Below, piece after piece: positions 15,291-22,333 of a stretch of DNA of 31,491 nt. The position numbers and the translations under genes were made by a program. Under the pieces are notes generated by a model. It did no database searches. It was not told the origin of the DNA and saw nothing but the letters and a program-made list of their open reading frames with translations. Each line of letters begins with the position of its first letter. Position 1 is the stretch's first letter. This DNA comes from an uncultured Eubacteriales bacterium (GTDB taxonomy: Bacteria > Bacillota > Clostridia > Oscillospirales > Oscillospiraceae), in assembly GCA_905205195.1 (NCBI GenBank), contig CAJLCS010000022.1, positions 1 through 31,491 on the forward strand, read 5' to 3'.

Positions 15291-16427
15291 ATGAAACGAA
15301 AAAGCCTTCTTGTTCTGATCGCCGCCGAAGCGGCGGTGCTGGCGCTGGTGCTGGGCTGGGCCGTGTACCGGGCCGCCCGCCGGGACGTGCCTGCCGCCGC
15401 CGTCACCACGGCCCCGGCGGAAACCGCCCCGCCCACTACGCTGCCGGAAACGGCGCCTGCCACTGAACCCACCGTCCCCACCACCGTGCCGGAGACGGAA
15501 CCGGAAACCGAACCCCAGCCCGAAATCTTCACCCTGTCCTTTGCTGGGGACTGCACGCTGGGCAATATGGCCGGGGACAACGGCAGCGCCGAGAGCTTCC
15601 TGGGCGTGGTGGGGGACCGGTACGACTATCCCTTCGCCGGGGTGCGGGCGCTGTTTGAAGCCGACGATTTCACGCTGGTGAATCTGGAAGGGGTGCTGAC
15701 GGACCTGACCCAGCCTGCGGACCCGGAGAAGGAATTCTGCTTCCGCGGCCCGCCGTCCTACGCGGCCATTCTCACCGCCGGATCGGTGGAGGGGGTCACC
15801 CTGTCCAACAACCATACTTACGATTACGGTGCCCAGGGCTACGCCGACACGGAAAAGGCCCTGTCCGATGCCGGTGTCGCCTACGCGGGCACCGACGAGA
15901 CCTTCCTTTTCACCACCAAATCGGGGCTGACGGTGGGCGTCTACGCCAACAGCTTCTGGATGGACACGGACCACATGGCCGCCCGGATCGCCGCCCTGCG
16001 GGAGGCGGGGGCGGAGGTGGTCATCGCCTCCTTCCACTGGGGGCAGGAGCTTTCCTACGCTCCCTCCGGCGACCAGATCCACTATGCCCACGCCGCCGTG
16101 GACGCCGGGGCGGACATCGTTTTCGGCCACCACCCCCATGTGCTCCAGGAAATCGAAACCTACGGCAGCGGCGTGATTTTCTACAGTCTGGGGAACTTTT
16201 CCTTCGGCGGCAACGGCAATCCCCGGGACAAGGACACCGCCGTGCTGCAGCAGGAAATCATCCGGGACCCGGACGGCACCGTCCGGCTGGGGACGCTGCG
16301 GCGGATCCCCTGCCGCATCTCCGGCCGGGAGGACCGGAACGACTTCCAGCCCACCGTGCTGGCGGAAAGCGACCCGGCCTACGCCCGGGTGCTGTCCAAG
16401 CTGGAGGGTACCTACGAAGGATCGTAA
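15291..16427 (+). CDS. CapA-family (PGA_cap) membrane-anchored protein
   Basis: Predicted 378 residues. An N-terminal anchor (about 5-26) and a Thr/Pro/Glu-rich stalk (about 35-78, many TxPET units) lead to a calcineurin-like CapA domain (PF09587). Metal-site motifs are in order: GDCTLG (D87), NLEGVLTD, LSNNHTYDYG (N174, H175), SFHWGQE (H249) and FGHHPHVLQ (H280, H281, H283), then YSLGNFSFGG. All expected metal ligands appear present. Relatives include the poly-gamma-glutamate CapA protein and many uncharacterised surface phosphoesterase-like proteins; no capBC genes are nearby, so capsule synthesis is not implied. The start follows AAGGAG, which overlaps the previous stop codon. Confidence 0.88.
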   Translation: MKRKSLLVLIAAEAAVLALVLGWAVYRAARRDVPAAAVTTAPAETAPPTTLPETAPATEPTVPTTVPETEPETEPQPEIFTLSFAGDCTLGNMAGDNGSAESFLGVVGDRYDYPFAGVRALFEADDFTLVNLEGVLTDLTQPADPEKEFCFRGPPSYAAILTAGSVEGVTLSNNHTYDYGAQGYADTEKALSDAGVAYAGTDETFLFTTKSGLTVGVYANSFWMDTDHMAARIAALREAGAEVVIASFHWGQELSYAPSGDQIHYAHAAVDAGADIVFGHHPHVLQEIETYGSGVIFYSLGNFSFGGNGNPRDKDTAVLQQEIIRDPDGTVRLGTLRRIPCRISGREDRNDFQPTVLAESDPAYARVLSKLEGTYEGS

Positions 16428-16454
16428 AAAGGCAGGAAATTTCTGAAAAAACAA

Positions 16455-16483
16455 TTGACCTGCGCCGGATTTTCGGTTATACT
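16455..16483 (+). promoter_or_regulatory. Sigma-A promoter of rpmH
   Basis: TTGACC (16455-16460) and TATACT (16478-16483) with a 17-bp spacer. The start near 16490 gives a leader of about 78 nt before rpmH. Confidence 0.85.
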
Positions 16484-16567
16484 TGATTAGTATCGGTCAA
16501 TATGTGTTGCTGCGGCTGGGAAACCGGCTGTTGAGCATATGATTTTGTAACAGGAGGTGGATTTTCC

Positions 16568-16702
16568 ATGAAGCGTACCTATCAGCCCAGCAAGCGTCAC
16601 CGTTCCAAGGTGCACGGCTTCCGTCAGAGAATGGCCACGGCCAACGGCCGCAAGGTTCTGGCTCGCCGCCGCGCCAAGGGCCGCAAGGCTCTGTCCGCCT
16701 GA
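16568..16702 (+). CDS. rpmH: 50S ribosomal protein L34
   Basis: A 44-residue basic protein beginning MKRTYQPSKRHRSKVHGFRQ and ending in the RRRAKGRKALSA tail that defines L34, a component of the large ribosomal subunit. The strong AGGAGGTGG at 16552-16560 precedes ATG 16568. It is followed by rnpA, yidD, yidC and jag in the order conserved across Firmicutes. dnaA, which often lies divergently upstream in this phylum, is absent here; the upstream neighbour is the CapA-like gene on the same strand. Confidence 0.98.
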   Translation: MKRTYQPSKRHRSKVHGFRQRMATANGRKVLARRRAKGRKALSA

Positions 16703-16760
16703 GCGGCAGCCACCGCGTTTTCATCGGCGGCACATCGCTCATAGCGAAACGGGAGCTATA

Positions 16761-16794
16761 GCGGGGCGAATGGAGTTCGCCCCGCTCCCTTTTT
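16761..16794 (+). terminator. Terminator/attenuator between rpmH and rnpA
   Basis: A perfect 10-bp stem GCGGGGCGAA/TTCGCCCCGC (16761-16770 with 16776-16785) with a TGGAG loop is followed by TCCCTTTTT. Partial termination here would give more L34 than RNase P protein and insertase transcript. No separate promoter for rnpA was recognised. Confidence 0.8.
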
Positions 16795-16815
16795 AACGGC
16801 AAAACGGAGGCCCGC

Positions 16816-17169
16816 ATGAAGTATTCCAGTTCTCTGAAACTCAACCACATTTTCCGCCGGCTGTACGCCACCTCCGGCCGGGCCAACGGCTGTCTGGTGC
16901 TCTACGCCCGGAAAAACCGGACGGACCGGAACCGGGTCGGCCTGACCGTCAGCAAAAAGCTGGGCCACGCCGTGGTCCGCAACCGGGTCCGCCGCCGTCT
17001 GCGGGAGATTTACCGGCTCCACGAGGACCGGTTTCTGCCCGGCTGGGACATCGTGGTGGTGGCCCGGAGCAAGGCGGTGGACGCAAGCTTCGACGAGCTG
17101 ACCCGCAGCTATCTGTCCCTGGCGAAAAAGGCCGGGATTCTGCGGCCTGCAGAGGAGGAAGAACCGTGA
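16816..17169 (+). CDS. rnpA: Ribonuclease P protein component
   Basis: Predicted 117 residues, the protein subunit that aids the RNase P RNA in 5' maturation of tRNAs. The family signature RNRVRRRLREIYR (about 57-70) is intact, and the N-terminal KLNHIFRRLYATSGR matches the F-x-x-x-x-x-G substrate-binding face. ATG 16816 has ACGGAGG upstream. Its stop overlaps the GTG start of yidD by 4 nt. Confidence 0.96.
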   Translation: MKYSSSLKLNHIFRRLYATSGRANGCLVLYARKNRTDRNRVGLTVSKKLGHAVVRNRVRRRLREIYRLHEDRFLPGWDIVVVARSKAVDASFDELTRSYLSLAKKAGILRPAEEEEP

Positions 17170-17378
17170 AAAATCTGCTGCTGCGCCTGATCCGCTTTTA
17201 CCAACGTTCCGTTTCGCCGCTGTTTCCCTCCCGCTGCCGGTTTACGCCGACCTGCTCGCACTACGCCTACGAAGCTATCTGCAAATACGGAGCCGTCAAA
17301 GGCGGCCGTCTGGCGCTGCGGCGCTTTCTGCGCTGCCAGCCCTTCTATCACGGCGACTGCTACGACCCCGTTCCATGA
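17166..17378 (+). CDS. yidD: Membrane protein insertion efficiency factor YidD
   Basis: Predicted 70 residues, a small amphipathic membrane-associated protein that helps YidC-dependent insertion. The family pattern is complete: LIRFYQRSVSPLFPSRCRF followed by TPTCSHYA and a C-terminal RCQPFYHGDCYDPVP with conserved cysteines. The start is GTG 17166, overlapping the rnpA stop, so it is translationally coupled. yidC follows after 21 nt. Confidence 0.96.
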   Translation: MKNLLLRLIRFYQRSVSPLFPSRCRFTPTCSHYAYEAICKYGAVKGGRLALRRFLRCQPFYHGDCYDPVP

Positions 17379-17399
17379 CTTCCACAAGGAGGAACGTCC

Positions 17400-18653
17400 A
17401 TGTTTCTTGCATTCTCCCTTTCGGATTGTATCCGGATTCCCTTCGGCTATCTGCTGGACTGGCTCTACCAGCTGACAAGCAGCTACGGCCTGGCGCTGAT
17501 TCTTTTCGCGCTGGCCGTGAAGATAATTCTCTACCCCATTCAGGCCAAGAGCAAAAAGGGCATGATGAAAATGTCCCGGATGCAGCCCCGGGTGCAGGCC
17601 ATTCAGAAAAAATACGCCGACGACCCCACCAAACAGAACCAGATGGTACAGGAGCTGTACCGCAAGGAAGGCGTCAGCATGACCGGCGGCTGCCTGTGGA
17701 GCTTTGTGCCGCTGCTTCTGCTGCTGCCGCTGTATCAGGTGGTCCGGCAGCCCATCGTGTATATGCTCCACGAAAGCTCCGATACCGCTGCGCAAATCGT
17801 GGAGATCATCAAAAACGCCGATCCCTCCCTGTTCGGCAAGAACAACTACTACGATCAGATGATCGCCGCCCAGCACATTCCGGAGTTCCTCTCCGCCATT
17901 CAGGCCGAGCTGCCTAACCTGCGGGAGGCCACGCAGGCCGGTATCAACTTCACCTTCCTGGGCATTGACCTGGGCACGGTGCCCCAGTTCAACGTGTTCG
18001 CCAGCTCCTGGGTGTGGAACTGGGCCAACATCGGCGCGTTCCTGATTCCCATTTTCTCCGCAGGCAGCCAGGTGCTGAGTATGTTCGTCTCCCAGAAGAT
18101 GAACAACTCCGTCATCACCAACGAAAAGGGCCTGCAGGACGAGGAAACCGCGAAAAAATCCCAGCAGAACCAGTCCACCCAGGTGATGATGTGGATGATG
18201 CCCCTGATGTCCCTGTGGATCGGCTTCACGGTGCCCAACGCACTGAGCCTTTACTGGTTTGTGCAGGGCGTGATCGCCATGCTGCAGGACATCTACCTGA
18301 CCAAGCACTACCGCAAGATCTACGACGCGGAGGACGCCGTCCGGCTCCAGAAGGCGCTGGAGGAGGAAGCCGCCGAGGCCGAGAAGGAGCGCCAGCGGGC
18401 CGAGCGCCGGGCTGCCAATCCCGACGGCATTACCGACAACACCAGCAAGAAGAAGATGCAGAAAAAGCAGCAGCAGGCCGACGCCGAAGCCCGGGCCGCC
18501 GCTGCCCGGGAATATGCCGCGAAGAAGAATCCCGATGCCGCCGAGGAAACCGAAGACGTCAAGCAGGTGCTCTCCGGCGTACCCAGCCGACCCTACAGCA
18601 AGGGCCGCGCCTACGATCCCAACCGCTACGATTCCAATTCTACGGAGGAATAA
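17400..18653 (+). CDS. yidC: YidC/Oxa1-family membrane protein insertase
   Basis: Predicted 417 residues, the insertase that places proteins in the membrane with or without SecYEG. The first membrane segment (about 22-45) ends in LAVKIILYPI, where Lys stands at the position of the groove Arg of other YidC proteins. KSKKGMMKMSRMQPRVQAIQ and KKYADDPTKQNQMVQELYRKEG form the cytoplasmic helical hairpin. Further membrane segments lie near 103-118, 200-225, 265-280 and 285-305. A long charged tail (about 310-417), rich in Lys, Glu and Ala and probably coiled coil, may contact ribosomes. No lipobox is seen at the N-terminus. ATG 17400 has AAGGAGG upstream; jag starts 3 nt after its stop. Confidence 0.95.
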   Translation: MFLAFSLSDCIRIPFGYLLDWLYQLTSSYGLALILFALAVKIILYPIQAKSKKGMMKMSRMQPRVQAIQKKYADDPTKQNQMVQELYRKEGVSMTGGCLWSFVPLLLLLPLYQVVRQPIVYMLHESSDTAAQIVEIIKNADPSLFGKNNYYDQMIAAQHIPEFLSAIQAELPNLREATQAGINFTFLGIDLGTVPQFNVFASSWVWNWANIGAFLIPIFSAGSQVLSMFVSQKMNNSVITNEKGLQDEETAKKSQQNQSTQVMMWMMPLMSLWIGFTVPNALSLYWFVQGVIAMLQDIYLTKHYRKIYDAEDAVRLQKALEEEAAEAEKERQRAERRAANPDGITDNTSKKKMQKKQQQADAEARAAAAREYAAKKNPDAAEETEDVKQVLSGVPSRPYSKGRAYDPNRYDSNSTEE

Positions 18654-18656
18654 GCT

Positions 18657-19592
18657 ATGGAAAAGAGTATTGTGACCACCGGAAAGACCATTGATCTGGC
18701 CGTGGAGGCCGCCCTGGCCCAGCTGGGGCTGGACCGGGACAGCGTTTCCGTCACGGTGCTGGCCCAGGCCAAGTCCGGCTTTCTGGGCATTGGCGCCCAG
18801 CCTGCCAAGGTGCAGGTGACCTACGAGGTGGCGGATCCCGTGCCGGAGGCCCCCAAAAACGCCCTGTCCTCCGCCTCCCGCAGCAAGCCGCCCCGTCCGG
18901 CGGCGCCCAAGGCCCCGGAGGCCGCGCCTGCGGCGGTGAAGCCCGCCCAGCCCGCTGCGCCCAAGGCGCCGGAGGCCCCGAAGCCCGCCGAAGCGCCCAA
19001 GGCGCCGGAGGCTCCGAAGCCCGCCGAAGCGTCCAAGGCCCCCGCCGCGCCGAGGGCTGCCGAGGCCCCGAAGGCCCCCAAGGCACCCCGGTCCCCCCAA
19101 GCGGCGAAGGTCGAGAAGGTCTACGAGCCTGCGGCCCCCGGCAGCGTGGAGGAGAAGATTGAGCAGTTCCTCAAGGGTCTGCTGGAACATATGGGCTCTG
19201 CGGCCGTGCCCCACGCCATGAAGGAAAGCGACGATACTTACAAGGTGGAGCTGACCGGCGACGGTCTGGGCTATCTGATCGGCCGCCGGGGCGACACGCT
19301 GGACGCCATTCAGCATCTGGCCAACTACGCGGTGAACCGGGACGTGGAAGGACGCATCCGCATCAACGTGGACGCGGAGCAGTACCGGGAGAAGCGAGAG
19401 GAGTCCCTCCGCCGCTACGCCGCCAAGAAAGCCCAGCAGGTTCTCAAGGCCCGCCGCCGCACGGTGCTGGAGCCGATGAACGCCTACGAGCGCCATGTGA
19501 TTCACGCGGCGCTGCAGGACATGGAGAACATCACCACCCACTCCACCGGCACGGAGCCGAACCGCCGGGTAGTCATCGAGTACGTCCGTTGA
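18657..19592 (+). CDS. jag: RNA-binding protein Jag/KhpB (Jag_N, KH and R3H domains)
   Basis: Predicted 311 residues. The Jag_N domain spans about 1-57 (KSIVTTGKTIDLAVEAAL..., GFLGIG). A Pro/Ala/Lys/Glu linker (about 60-155) follows, with two exact copies of a 12-residue unit PKAPEAPKPAEA. The KH domain has GYLIGRRG at 205-212, and the R3H domain fills about 245-311 with ERHVIH near 278. KhpB partners the small KH protein KhpA in Firmicutes to bind RNA and influence cell elongation and division; that role is from family knowledge. The linker is considerably longer than in compact homologues. GGAGG inside the yidC 3' end serves as ribosome binding site. mnmE and mnmG, often next, are absent. 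Confidence 0.94.
   Translation: MEKSIVTTGKTIDLAVEAALAQLGLDRDSVSVTVLAQAKSGFLGIGAQPAKVQVTYEVADPVPEAPKNALSSASRSKPPRPAAPKAPEAAPAAVKPAQPAAPKAPEAPKPAEAPKAPEAPKPAEASKAPAAPRAAEAPKAPKAPRSPQAAKVEKVYEPAAPGSVEEKIEQFLKGLLEHMGSAAVPHAMKESDDTYKVELTGDGLGYLIGRRGDTLDAIQHLANYAVNRDVEGRIRINVDAEQYREKREESLRRYAAKKAQQVLKARRRTVLEPMNAYERHVIHAALQDMENITTHSTGTEPNRRVVIEYVR
18961..19032 (+). repeat. 36-bp tandem repeat in the jag linker
   Basis: Two adjacent 36-nt units (18961-18996 and 18997-19032) differ at only two positions, both C/T. They encode the 12-residue Pro/Ala/Lys/Glu unit of the Jag linker. Near-identity at DNA level suggests a recent slippage duplication and possible length variation between strains. Confidence 0.9.
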
Positions 19593-19602
19593 AAAGGGGA
19601 CC

Positions 19603-19664
19603 CCGCAAGGCGCCAGCCTTGCGGAAAACGGAGCGGTGTGGCAGATACTGCGACGAAGTGCGCG
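19603..19664 (+). repeat. Partial copy of the modular hairpin element
   Basis: A hairpin CCGCAAGGC/GCCTTGCGG (19603-19611 with 19616-19624) runs into a 45-nt segment (19620-19664) that is repeated directly at 19954-19998 with one difference (A19645 versus G19979). Compared with the full element at 19817-20050 the middle part between hairpin and direct repeat is missing, so this looks like a truncated or deleted copy. It begins 10 nt after the jag stop codon. Confidence 0.85.
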
Positions 19665-19773
19665 GTTCCGGAGACGCACGGTGGCTGACGGAAACCATCG
19701 GCCCCGGAGGTTTGCCCGGTTCGTTCCCGTTTACGGGTGGCGGATGCCACGCAGAACACAAAACATCAGAGAT

Positions 19774-19810
19774 ACAAAGCGCAGCCGCTATCCGGCTGCG
19801 CTTTGTTTGT
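19774..19810 (+). terminator. Likely terminator of the rpmH-jag operon
   Basis: A perfect 14-bp inverted repeat (19774-19787 with 19793-19806, ACAAAGCGCAGCCG arm) with a CTATC loop and a short T-rich tail (TTTGTTTGT). The A-rich left flank would allow some function on the minus strand as well. It lies 180 nt beyond jag, after the partial repeat copy. Confidence 0.7.
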
Positions 19811-19816
19811 ACGCCC

Positions 19817-20050
19817 AAAAAGCCTCGCAGAGTTCGTCGCCCGCAGGCGACGAAGAAGTCAAAATCATTTTCGCCAACGGCAATAAAGGGGCCCCGCAAG
19901 GCTGGTGCCTTGCGGGGAGAGGAGCAGTCCTGACACTGGTGGAGTTTTCCGCCTGCGGAAAACGGAGCGGTGTGGCAGGTACTGCGACGAAGTGCGCGCG
20001 GCAGACTGCAATCCTTTTGTCGGAAAAGCCCGAAGGGGTTTTCCGACAGT
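19817..20050 (+). repeat. Modular hairpin repeat element, copy 2
   Basis: Together with the partial copy and the jag terminator this fills the 474-bp gene-free stretch 19593-20066. Four hairpins are seen: 19833-19841/19846-19854, 19892-19902/19907-19917 (11 bp), 19944-19952/19955-19963 (9 bp) and 20018-20031/20035-20048 (one mismatch, TGTCGGAAAAGCCC arm). The left end (39 nt) is identical to the right end of copy 1 in reverse complement. The right end (GTGCGCGC...GACTGCAATCC, then the GTCGGAAAAGCCC hairpin) matches the left end of copy 1. The order of modules is therefore conserved while the central hairpins differ. It ends 17 nt from the stop of the DUF5054 gene. No protein-coding signal. 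Confidence 0.88.
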
Positions 20051-20066
20051 CTCAGCACGGCGGTCT

Positions 20067-21989
20067 TTACTCCGCCCTGCCGCCCAGCCGGAACCGGAAC
20101 CGGGCGTCCCCTTCGCACCACATGGGGAAATTGGTGCCCCACTGGTTATTGAACAGGTTGGCCCAGATGCCCGCCGCCGTATCCGGCAGACGGTTATAGA
20201 AATGGTACACCGACGGTTCGCCCACGGCGATCAGCGCCGAGTCGATCAGCTCCAGCGTCTCGCCGCCGAAGCGGAGCAGCCCCTCCGTGGCGTGCATCTC
20301 CCGGTTGCCCAGCGACACCACCTCCAGCGGATGGATGTCCGATCCCAGCTTCCGGATGGCCGTCAGCGGCTTTCTCGGCCGGAAACCCAGCCAGAGGGCC
20401 TCGGGAATCCGGCAGGCGGGCTTGTCATACCAGGCAAAGTCGAACAGCACGGTCGTTTCCTCGGGCCGCACCGCCAGCACCAGCTCCGGCGGGCAGCCGT
20501 AGCATTTTTCGGCGTCGCCGCCCACGGCCAGCCGGAGGTACAGCGATTCCCCGTCGGTCAGGGCCTGCTTCAGCGCGGCATCCCGGACGTAGTAGCCGGG
20601 CATATCCCGCTCCAGCCCCCGCTTGCCGAAGTCGTCCACCGCCCAGTCCACCTGCCGCATGGAGGGCTTCAGGTACCGGTCCTTGAAGGCCTCCACCTCG
20701 GTCTGGGAGAAGGCCTCGTAGCGGAAGCGGCCCATGGTGTGATCTTCATCCGCCAGAATCCGGCCGTCCTTTTCGAGATACGTCACGGCGCCGGTGTCGT
20801 CCCACCGGATGTCCCAGCCGCCCAGGATGATTTTCTTCCCGGAAACCGGCTGCATTCCGTCGAAATTCGGCTTTTTCAGCCGGTATTCCGTCAGCGCCGC
20901 CAGCGCCCGGCGGCGAATCGGCCCTTCCGGCAGCGCCTGGGCCGCCGCCGTCACATACTCCCGCTGCTCGGCCCAGGAATCCTCCATTTTCTTGTAGTTT
21001 TCCTGATGGCGGACGGCGTTAAAGTGTTCGCGGTTGTAATTTTCGCTGTCCCGGAGCCATTTCTGCTCGTTGACGCCCCAGGTATGCTCCGGCACCAGCA
21101 AAAGATGCTCGTAAAGCGTCTCCCGCTCCGCCGGGCCAAGGTCCCGGGCCAGCCGCAGCAGCGCCCGGTAGGTGCTCATCTTCTGCGGGTCCGTGCCGCC
21201 GCCGTGAATCCAGGTATCACCCAGCTCCTGGGTGATCACCGGCAGCTGCCCCGCCACCGGCCGCACCGCCAGCGCCAGATCGTTCAGGTCCCCCGCCCGG
21301 ATCTCCGCCCCGGGGTACCGGGCGTGGAGGTCGGCGTAGAGGTCCAGCACCTCCCGGGCGGAGGAAGGCCCCATATTGTCGCCGGTGTGGGCAAAATACA
21401 CGCCGGTGTCCGTGCCGGGAATTTCGGAGAACGCCCCATAAGCCCCCTTGTTGTACATCACCGTGATCTCCGCCCCCTCGGGGCTGCGCCAGCGGAACAG
21501 GTCCGGCACGTCCGGCGCGGTGGAGGCGGGATTCACGCCCAGATGGAGGAATTCAATCCCCGCCTCCCGCAGCAGCGGCACGATGGCCCGGGTGTGCCCC
21601 GGCACGTCCGTCATTTTCGCCGCAACGGTCCGCACGCCGTAGGCCTCGTCCAGCCGGTGGGACAGGGACAGGCCGTAGCGGAACAGGTCCCGGTCCGCCA
21701 GCTCCGAATGGAGCGTCACCGGCAGGCCGTGCCAGCGCATCCACTTGCGACGGATAGCCTCCTCCATCTCCGCCCGGGCCTCCGGCGATGCCTGCCGCAG
21801 GTACTGCCAGGGCAGATAGCTGCCCGTGGTCCACACGAAGCCCTCGGGGCAGCCTGCCTCCGCCAGCTCCCGGCCCACGGCAATGGCCCGGGGGATCATT
21901 TCCCGGTTGTAGCGGTCCAGCACCACCCGGCTGAAATCGGTAAAGCCCACGTCCAGGTGGGTTTTGAAGAGAACCAGAATCTTTTTCAT
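20067..21989 (-). CDS. DUF5054 family glycosidase-like protein, GH38-related
   Basis: Predicted 640 residues. The N-terminus KTHLDVGFTDFS contains the H-x-D pair (H11, D13) that binds the metal in GH38 alpha-mannosidases. MTDVPGHT (D128) lines up with the IDPFGHS nucleophile motif of that family, and GIEFLHLGVNP follows as in GH38. A further QELGDTWIHGGGTDP segment carries candidate metal or catalytic His and Asp residues. I recognise the protein as the DUF5054 type, whose activity is not established as far as I know; an alpha-mannosidase-like exo-enzyme is inference. No signal peptide is present. ATG 21989 has AGAGGA about 9 nt upstream. It is divergent from the GH106-like gene across a palindromic control region; its predicted leader is about 185 nt. 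Confidence 0.82.
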   Translation of the reverse strand: MKKILVLFKTHLDVGFTDFSRVVLDRYNREMIPRAIAVGRELAEAGCPEGFVWTTGSYLPWQYLRQASPEARAEMEEAIRRKWMRWHGLPVTLHSELADRDLFRYGLSLSHRLDEAYGVRTVAAKMTDVPGHTRAIVPLLREAGIEFLHLGVNPASTAPDVPDLFRWRSPEGAEITVMYNKGAYGAFSEIPGTDTGVYFAHTGDNMGPSSAREVLDLYADLHARYPGAEIRAGDLNDLALAVRPVAGQLPVITQELGDTWIHGGGTDPQKMSTYRALLRLARDLGPAERETLYEHLLLVPEHTWGVNEQKWLRDSENYNREHFNAVRHQENYKKMEDSWAEQREYVTAAAQALPEGPIRRRALAALTEYRLKKPNFDGMQPVSGKKIILGGWDIRWDDTGAVTYLEKDGRILADEDHTMGRFRYEAFSQTEVEAFKDRYLKPSMRQVDWAVDDFGKRGLERDMPGYYVRDAALKQALTDGESLYLRLAVGGDAEKCYGCPPELVLAVRPEETTVLFDFAWYDKPACRIPEALWLGFRPRKPLTAIRKLGSDIHPLEVVSLGNREMHATEGLLRFGGETLELIDSALIAVGEPSVYHFYNRLPDTAAGIWANLFNNQWGTNFPMWCEGDARFRFRLGGRAE

Positions 21990-22182
21990 GTCCGTTTTCC
22001 TCTCTTTCTATGGTTGGCGCGGCTCCGTCCAGCCGTTTTCCCGGGGCAAACCGTCCATCCGCGCCTTGATTTTTTCCGGGACGGATCATCGTGCGCCGCA
22101 ATCAGACGGTCCTTGGTAAAGCCTGACGCCGTACACCGGATCACCGCCCGACCATGAATGTCAAAGCGTCCGCATCACCAGA

Positions 22183-22211
22183 ATTATACAGTCTGCTGCA
22201 TCCGATTGCAA
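22183..22211 (-). promoter_or_regulatory. Promoter of the DUF5054 glycosidase gene
   Basis: On the minus strand TTGCAA (22211-22206) and TATAAT (22188-22183) are spaced by 17 bp. The -35 hexamer lies inside the left arm of the 19-bp palindrome (22202-22220), so a protein bound there would block polymerase or contact it directly. Confidence 0.75.
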
Positions 22212-22249
22212 GAAAAATCATGCAACGCCGTGATTTTTCTTGCAATCGG
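22202..22249. repeat. 19-bp perfect inverted repeat, candidate operator
   Basis: The arms 22202-22220 (CCGATTGCAAGAAAAATCA) and 22231-22249 are exact inverted complements with a 10-nt spacer. No T-run follows on either strand, so it is not a normal terminator. It overlaps the -35 of the minus-strand glycosidase promoter and ends 25 nt before the -35 of the plus-strand glycosidase. The gap 21990-22333 otherwise holds only the two promoters and leaders. Confidence 0.9.
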
Positions 22250-22274
22250 GTCGGAATGTACAACCCCGTGACGC

Positions 22275-22303
22275 TTGACAGGAAATGGCTGTGCCTTTAT
22301 AAT
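22275..22303 (+). promoter_or_regulatory. Sigma-A promoter of the GH106-like gene
   Basis: TTGACA (22275-22280) and TATAAT (22298-22303), both perfect, 17-bp spacer. The start near 22310 gives a leader of about 24 nt and rules out translation starts upstream of it. Confidence 0.93.
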
Positions 22304-22333
22304 CAAACCAACAAACGGAAAGGCGGTATTCCC

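Noticed and set aside
16428..16567. Chromosome origin (DnaA boxes) upstream of rpmH
   Set aside because: Neither dnaA nor a cluster of TTATCCACA-like boxes is visible; the segment holds only the rpmH promoter and leader.
17109..19679. Long open frame on the minus strand opposite yidD, yidC and jag (856 codons)
   Set aside because: High GC suppresses stop codons; the translation is low-complexity Gly/Leu/Arg/His-rich, with no ribosome binding site, and it is fully antisense to well-recognised genes.
19593..20066. Direct repeats after jag as a CRISPR array
   Set aside because: There are only two copies of the 45-nt repeat, 334 bp apart, with no regular spacers and no cas genes.
19905..22157. 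Long plus-strand frame antisense to the DUF5054 gene (750 codons)
   Set aside because: It begins inside the repeat element and has His/Arg/Gln-rich composition; the minus-strand gene in the same region has recognisable motifs.
22154..22333. Upstream in-frame ATG at 22154 as start of the GH106-like protein
   Set aside because: The perfect-consensus promoter lies downstream of it (22275-22303) and the added residues would be translated from the palindrome. ATG 22334 fits the domain start.
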